Assembly (NCBI GenBank): GCA_039029915.1
Contig: JBCCFD010000313.1
Span: forward strand, 1 to 9,663
DNA length: 9,663 nucleotides
Source of the DNA: QQUD01 sp039029915
GTDB taxonomy: Bacteria > Chloroflexota > Anaerolineae > Promineifilales > Promineifilaceae
Direction of reading: 5' to 3'
Part shown: piece by piece, positions 7,701 through 9,663 of the stretch
How positions within the stretch are numbered: position 1 is the first letter of the stretch
How the letters are laid out: the number at the start of each line of letters is the position of its first letter
Notes under the pieces: model-generated
Database searches by the model: none
What the model was told of the DNA's origin: nothing
What the model saw: only the letters and a program-made list of their open reading frames with translations
Translations under genes and position numbers: made by a program

Positions 7701-7926
7701 TTTCAGCCACTGCTAAAGCACCGACTGAGCTGGTTTTGAAATATCCGTCAGAGACACATTCCCAATAGGTGCCGCCGTCACTGGTTTTCCACACGCCGCC
7801 AGCTGCTGCTCCGAAATAAAAAGTGGCATCATTGCTGGGGTCTCCAGCTACTGCTAAGACGCGGCCACCTCGAAATGGGCCAATGCAGCGCCATTTCAAT
7901 AATTTTTCTAGATTAAATTGGTTCAT
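4759..7926 (-). CDS. Asp-box (BNR/sortilin-like) double beta-propeller protein
   Basis: A 1055-residue protein of the WD40/YVTN/BNR-like group often annotated as a glycosyl hydrolase or VPS10-domain protein. Asp boxes of the form S/T-x-D-x-G-x-x-W stand at about residues 48, 103, 154, 212, 263, 501, 568, 621 and 665, with variants at 309 (final Phe) and 350 (Asn for Asp). Each usually follows a strand such as IYAG or LYVGS. They fit two beta-propellers, about residues 10-370 and 370-710. The region around 840-900 (NRFIWDMRY, then VPPGAYQVRL) resembles an FlgD/Ig-like beta sandwich; residues about 905-1045 are helical. The N-terminus (MNQFNLEKLLKWRCIGPFRG) has no signal peptide or lipobox, although such proteins are often exported. 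Catalytic residues of a sialidase are not evident, so a binding or scaffold role is as likely as hydrolysis. GAGGAG 6 bases before the ATG fixes the start. Confidence 0.88.
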   Translation of the reverse strand: MNQFNLEKLLKWRCIGPFRGGRVLAVAGDPSNDATFYFGAAAGGVWKTSDGGTYWECVSDGYFKTSSVGALAVAESDPNVIYAGMGETTIRVDVSHGDGIYKSTDAGRSWQHMGLSETRHIGKIAVHPQNPDIAYVAALGHAHGNNPERGIYRTIDGGKNWELVLHKSDKAGAVDVKLDPNNPRIIYATIWEAYRNFWQISSGGPDSGLWRSMDGGDTWEDISRNKGLPEGLLGKLGVAPSPAKPGRVFALFESKNKPGVYVSDDYGDTWEHTSSNGELYGRAWYYIHINADTQDANTVYVNCFNLWKSIDGGKNFTQIATPHGDNHDIWIDPNNNQRMVQGNDGGANVSYNGGASWSTIYNQPTAQFYHIATDNQYPYHVYGTQQDNSSLAIPNASERGAIPWAAIYQAGTGESGYIAPRPDDHNIVYVGAIGSSPGGGNSLQKYNHRTKQIQLIANWPETNRGYGAEVYKYRFNWTYPIVISPHDPNVLYVGSNIVLKSLDGGHSWEEISPDLTRNDVEKLQPTGGPINLDAIGAETYCTVFTFAESFHEPGVLWAGSDDGLIHISKDGGQNWADVTPAELPEWTMISMIALSPHDPATAYVAATKYKLDDYNPYLFKTNDYGQSWTAINNGIRDEDYTRVIREDPAKQGLLYAGTETGLYVSFDDGAHWQSLNLNLPVCPIHDIVIKDNDLIAGTHGRSIWVLDDITPLHQLHEEMADKAVHLFKPRDSWRVKRPLFDGFGGGAPGKNYNIDFTEIITYYEEKTPENQIEHKMLDAGQNPPKGAIIGYYLKEASDSLTLEFLNEGGELIRTFTNKPAERDDMSDDEKEALKSKLYAPANQGMNRFIWDMRYEEGTKLKGKEMSAAVARGPIVPPGAYQVRLTVGEQSAKQSFTIKLDPRVKTSVEALETQAALLLKIRDRLGEANEVLNSIHDMRTQVKGVIKRAKDEKVQSSGKSLVEKLDAVEDSLMVRGLKSRGQMMNTGARLLGKLVSFHSYVASADVAPTAVSDEYFITISDEIAKQLAAYDGLLAAEVAEFNTAVSKAGIAGVIVD

Positions 7927-7932
7927 TTTTTA

Positions 7933-7938
7933 CTCCTC
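7933..7938 (-). promoter_or_regulatory. Ribosome binding site of the Asp-box gene
   Basis: GAGGAG on the minus strand is followed by 6 A/T bases and the ATG at 7924-7926. This strong site argues that no upstream signal-peptide exon or longer N-terminus has been missed. Confidence 0.8.
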
Positions 7939-7979
7939 TTTGGCTCATGCACTAGTTTAAGTGAATTTCTTTGGATCGC

Positions 7980-8010
7980 ATAAAATTCATGTTTGACTTA
8001 TGAATCTTTT
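7980..8010. promoter_or_regulatory. Dyad overlapping the -35 box of the Hsp70 promoter (candidate operator)
   Basis: Arms at 7980-7990 and 8000-8010 match at 9 of 11 positions, with ATTCAT/ATGAAT perfect next to a 9-base spacer. The spacer contains the TTGACT -35 hexamer of the rightward promoter, so a bound regulator would block it. The 9-base spacer recalls the CIRCE heat-shock operator, but the arm sequence does not match CIRCE. Confidence 0.4.
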
Positions 8011-8020
8011 AAGGAATAAT
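7993..8020 (+). promoter_or_regulatory. Sigma70-like promoter for the Hsp70-like gene
   Basis: TTGACT (7993-7998) is followed after 16 bases by AATAAT (8015-8020), each one base from consensus. Transcription would start near 8027, leaving a leader of about 50 bases. I found no equally good promoter for the leftward Asp-box gene in this 150-base divergent gap. Confidence 0.6.
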
Positions 8021-8065
8021 CATTTTTATAGAGTTTTTCTTGTTGAAAATTGAGCAAAAGCAATT

Positions 8066-8069
8066 GAGG
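8066..8069 (+). promoter_or_regulatory. Ribosome binding site of the Hsp70-like gene
   Basis: GAGG lies 7 bases before the ATG at 8077-8079 and fixes that start. Confidence 0.7.
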
Positions 8070-8076
8070 CAATTTT

Positions 8077-9663
8077 ATGATAGTTGGCATGGATTTTGGA
8101 ACAACAAATTCTGGAATGGCAGTGTATAACGGCCGTTCCGTTAACGTTCTCAATATCGATCCTCAAAACAGCAACCCAGGCGTGGCAAGGACAGCCATCT
8201 ATATCACGAACGATCACACGGTTCATATTGGCCGCTCGGCCATTGATCATTACTTTGAGCACAACGTTGGTCGAGCGGTTAAAATGCGGAAGGTTTGGGT
8301 TGGGGAGATCGAAATCTATGCTGAGGACCTCTATTATGTGACAGATGCTTACGCTTTTGTAGACGTGCTCTCACCGGGACGACTCTTTCTATCGATAAAA
8401 TCAGGCCTAAGGTCAGAAGATTTTCCGGGCACGGTGATTGGTCAACATTACTATTCACTCGAAAATCTAATATCAACCTTCCTCACCACCACGAAAATTC
8501 GCGCAGAAAAACAGCTTGGACAAGAAGTGAACCAGATTGTCCTTGGACGGCCCGTCCGGTTCGCCTTCGATGAAGAAAAAGATAGGCTGGCCCAAGGCCG
8601 CTTGCTTCAATCTGCGTTTCAAGCGGGGTATGAAAAAGTTTATTTTCAATATGAACCTATCGCGGCTGCTTATAGTTATGAAACCACCCTTGATAAACCT
8701 GAAAATGTGCTGGTATTTGACTTTGGAGGTGGCACGCTAGATGTGACCATTATGCGCTTGGGGGACCCTAAGAACAGAGGCGTTTTAGCAACCGGCGGTA
8801 TTCCGATTGCGGGTGATGTATTTGACCAAAAAATAGTGCGGCATAAGCTAGCCCGCCATTTTGGGGAAGGCAGCCCTTACGGTCCACGGCACAAGAATCT
8901 ATCCGTTCCGGGCTGGATTTATGACACATTTTCTAATTGGCAAACGATTTTAGAACTGCAATCTTCCGAACGGAAGCAAATGCTCAAAGAGATTGCTCAA
9001 ACGGCTCGTCGCCGGTATCAGATTGAAGCGCTGGTGAGTGTGGTTTCCAATAATTATGGTCTGCGTATGTTTGATGTTGTGGAGGCCTCAAAACGCCAGC
9101 TTTCGGACAAGCGAGGGACTGAAATTTTGTTTGAGGGGCCTGGGTTTAGCGTGCGTGATTTTGTAACTCGGCGTGAATTTGAAAATATTATTCGCCAAGA
9201 GATTATTGCTATTGATGAGCATTTAGACGAAATGATGACCCAAGCCGGTTTAACGGCCGAAAATATTGACACCGTTATTCGCACCGGTGGGTCCGCGCAG
9301 ATTCCAGCATTTGTGCAAATTTTAGAGAAGAAATTTGGGGCTGAGAAGGTGCGCTCCATTGACACATTCAGCAGTGTCACTGCTGGATTGGGTATCGTGG
9401 GGCATCGGGTCGAAGCGGGTGAAATTGAGTTAAAGGCTTATACGCCTGATGATCTTAAGCTGCCAGAAAACAACAGCCAGCCGAATGTCACACAAATTAA
9501 CCTTGATATGATTCAGCGCCGTATTTTGGCGGTTGAAGGGGATGAAAGCGCTGCGCTGGTTGAGGAAAAAGCGATGATGGTTCTGGGGGAAGACGGTGTC
9601 GTAACGGCCGTTCCGCTGCCCACCGATACACTAACCAGCGGCAAAGATTATGATTTAGAGGAA
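8077..9663 (+). CDS. YegD-type Hsp70 family ATPase (runs off the right edge)
   Basis: The frame is open for 529 codons to the end of the window. The Hsp70/actin nucleotide-binding fold is clear. Phosphate-1 loop is MDFGTTNSG (5-13); VKMRKV near residue 68 is where Hsp70s carry the catalytic Lys; the connect-1 motif is YEPIAAAY (192-199, Glu193); phosphate-2 is VFDFGGGTLDVT (213-224); the adenosine motif is RTGGSAQIP (402-410); the ATPase region closes with SSVTAGLG (432-439). A long insert between phosphate-2 and the adenosine motif and the ending SVTAGL resemble E. coli YegD more than DnaK. After about residue 440 no DnaK-like substrate-binding beta domain appears; instead at least 85 residues of acidic extension follow (for example YTPDDLKLPENN, then a probable beta-rich stretch). 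It is probably a cytoplasmic ATPase with a specialised client. The end of the protein and its downstream partners are outside the window. Confidence 0.88.
   Translation, partial: MIVGMDFGTTNSGMAVYNGRSVNVLNIDPQNSNPGVARTAIYITNDHTVHIGRSAIDHYFEHNVGRAVKMRKVWVGEIEIYAEDLYYVTDAYAFVDVLSPGRLFLSIKSGLRSEDFPGTVIGQHYYSLENLISTFLTTTKIRAEKQLGQEVNQIVLGRPVRFAFDEEKDRLAQGRLLQSAFQAGYEKVYFQYEPIAAAYSYETTLDKPENVLVFDFGGGTLDVTIMRLGDPKNRGVLATGGIPIAGDVFDQKIVRHKLARHFGEGSPYGPRHKNLSVPGWIYDTFSNWQTILELQSSERKQMLKEIAQTARRRYQIEALVSVVSNNYGLRMFDVVEASKRQLSDKRGTEILFEGPGFSVRDFVTRREFENIIRQEIIAIDEHLDEMMTQAGLTAENIDTVIRTGGSAQIPAFVQILEKKFGAEKVRSIDTFSSVTAGLGIVGHRVEAGEIELKAYTPDDLKLPENNSQPNVTQINLDMIQRRILAVEGDESAALVEEKAMMVLGEDGVVTAVPLPTDTLTSGKDYDLEE

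Larger units (their letters stand above)
1687..9611. repeat. Highly iterated palindrome ACGGCCGT, 11 dispersed copies
   Basis: Exact copies start at 1687, 2994, 3804, 3948, 4796, 4898, 5712, 5824, 7081, 8129 and 9604. Six of them (2994, 3804, 4898, 5712, 8129, 9604) extend to the 10-base palindrome AACGGCCGTT. All lie within genes: 1 in the exporter, 3 in the phosphotransferase, 5 in the Asp-box gene and 2 in the Hsp70-like gene. They are read in all three frames (Thr-Ala-Val six times, xGly-Arg four times, Arg-Pro-Leu once), so selection or mutation acts on DNA rather than protein. Near matches lie at 3222, 5321 and 9253. Confidence 0.9.

Noticed and set aside
7980..8010. CIRCE element controlling the Hsp70-like gene
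   Set aside because: The 9-base spacer fits, but the arms do not match TTAGCACTC/GAGTGCTAA.
9054..9380. 108-codon open frame antisense to the Hsp70-like gene
   Set aside because: It covers the adenosine-motif region of a clear Hsp70-fold gene on the opposite strand and shows no family features.

Overview
The window looks like ordinary bacterial chromosome of medium GC content. It holds six genes with short gaps, none longer than 150 bases, and no tRNA, rRNA, insertion sequence, integrase or CRISPR array. The sequence alone does not fix the phylum. The families present (YegD-type Hsp70, Asp-box double-propeller protein, phosphotransferase with a C-terminal histidine domain, DHA2 pump, methylglyoxal synthase) fit an environmental bacterium. 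The most distinctive genomic signature is the palindrome ACGGCCGT, found 11 times and always inside coding sequence.

Layout. Five genes read leftward from about 7926 to 1. In transcription order they are: a 1055-residue Asp-box (BNR/sortilin-like) beta-propeller protein (4759-7926); an 877-residue ATP-grasp/histidine-domain phosphotransferase with the domain order of rifampin phosphotransferase rather than of true PEP synthase (2000-4633); a DHA2-type 14-helix MFS exporter (505-1914); a small basic protein of unknown function (169-366); and the N-terminal part of methylglyoxal synthase mgsA (1-176, running off the left edge), whose probable GTG start overlaps the small gene. One gene reads rightward: a YegD-type Hsp70/actin-fold ATPase (8077 to the right edge, incomplete).

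How the genes may relate. The Asp-box gene and the Hsp70 gene are divergent across 150 bases. That gap holds a good sigma70-like promoter for the Hsp70 gene, with a dyad centred on its -35 box. The phosphotransferase and exporter lie 85 bases apart on the same strand, so a modify-and-export pair for a small molecule is possible but unproven. The 125-base gap upstream of the phosphotransferase holds a long inverted repeat built from heptad-like units. The small gene and mgsA look translationally coupled. I see no clear multi-gene novel defence or mobile system; the points most worth a second look are the iterated palindrome and the probable misnaming of the phosphotransferase.
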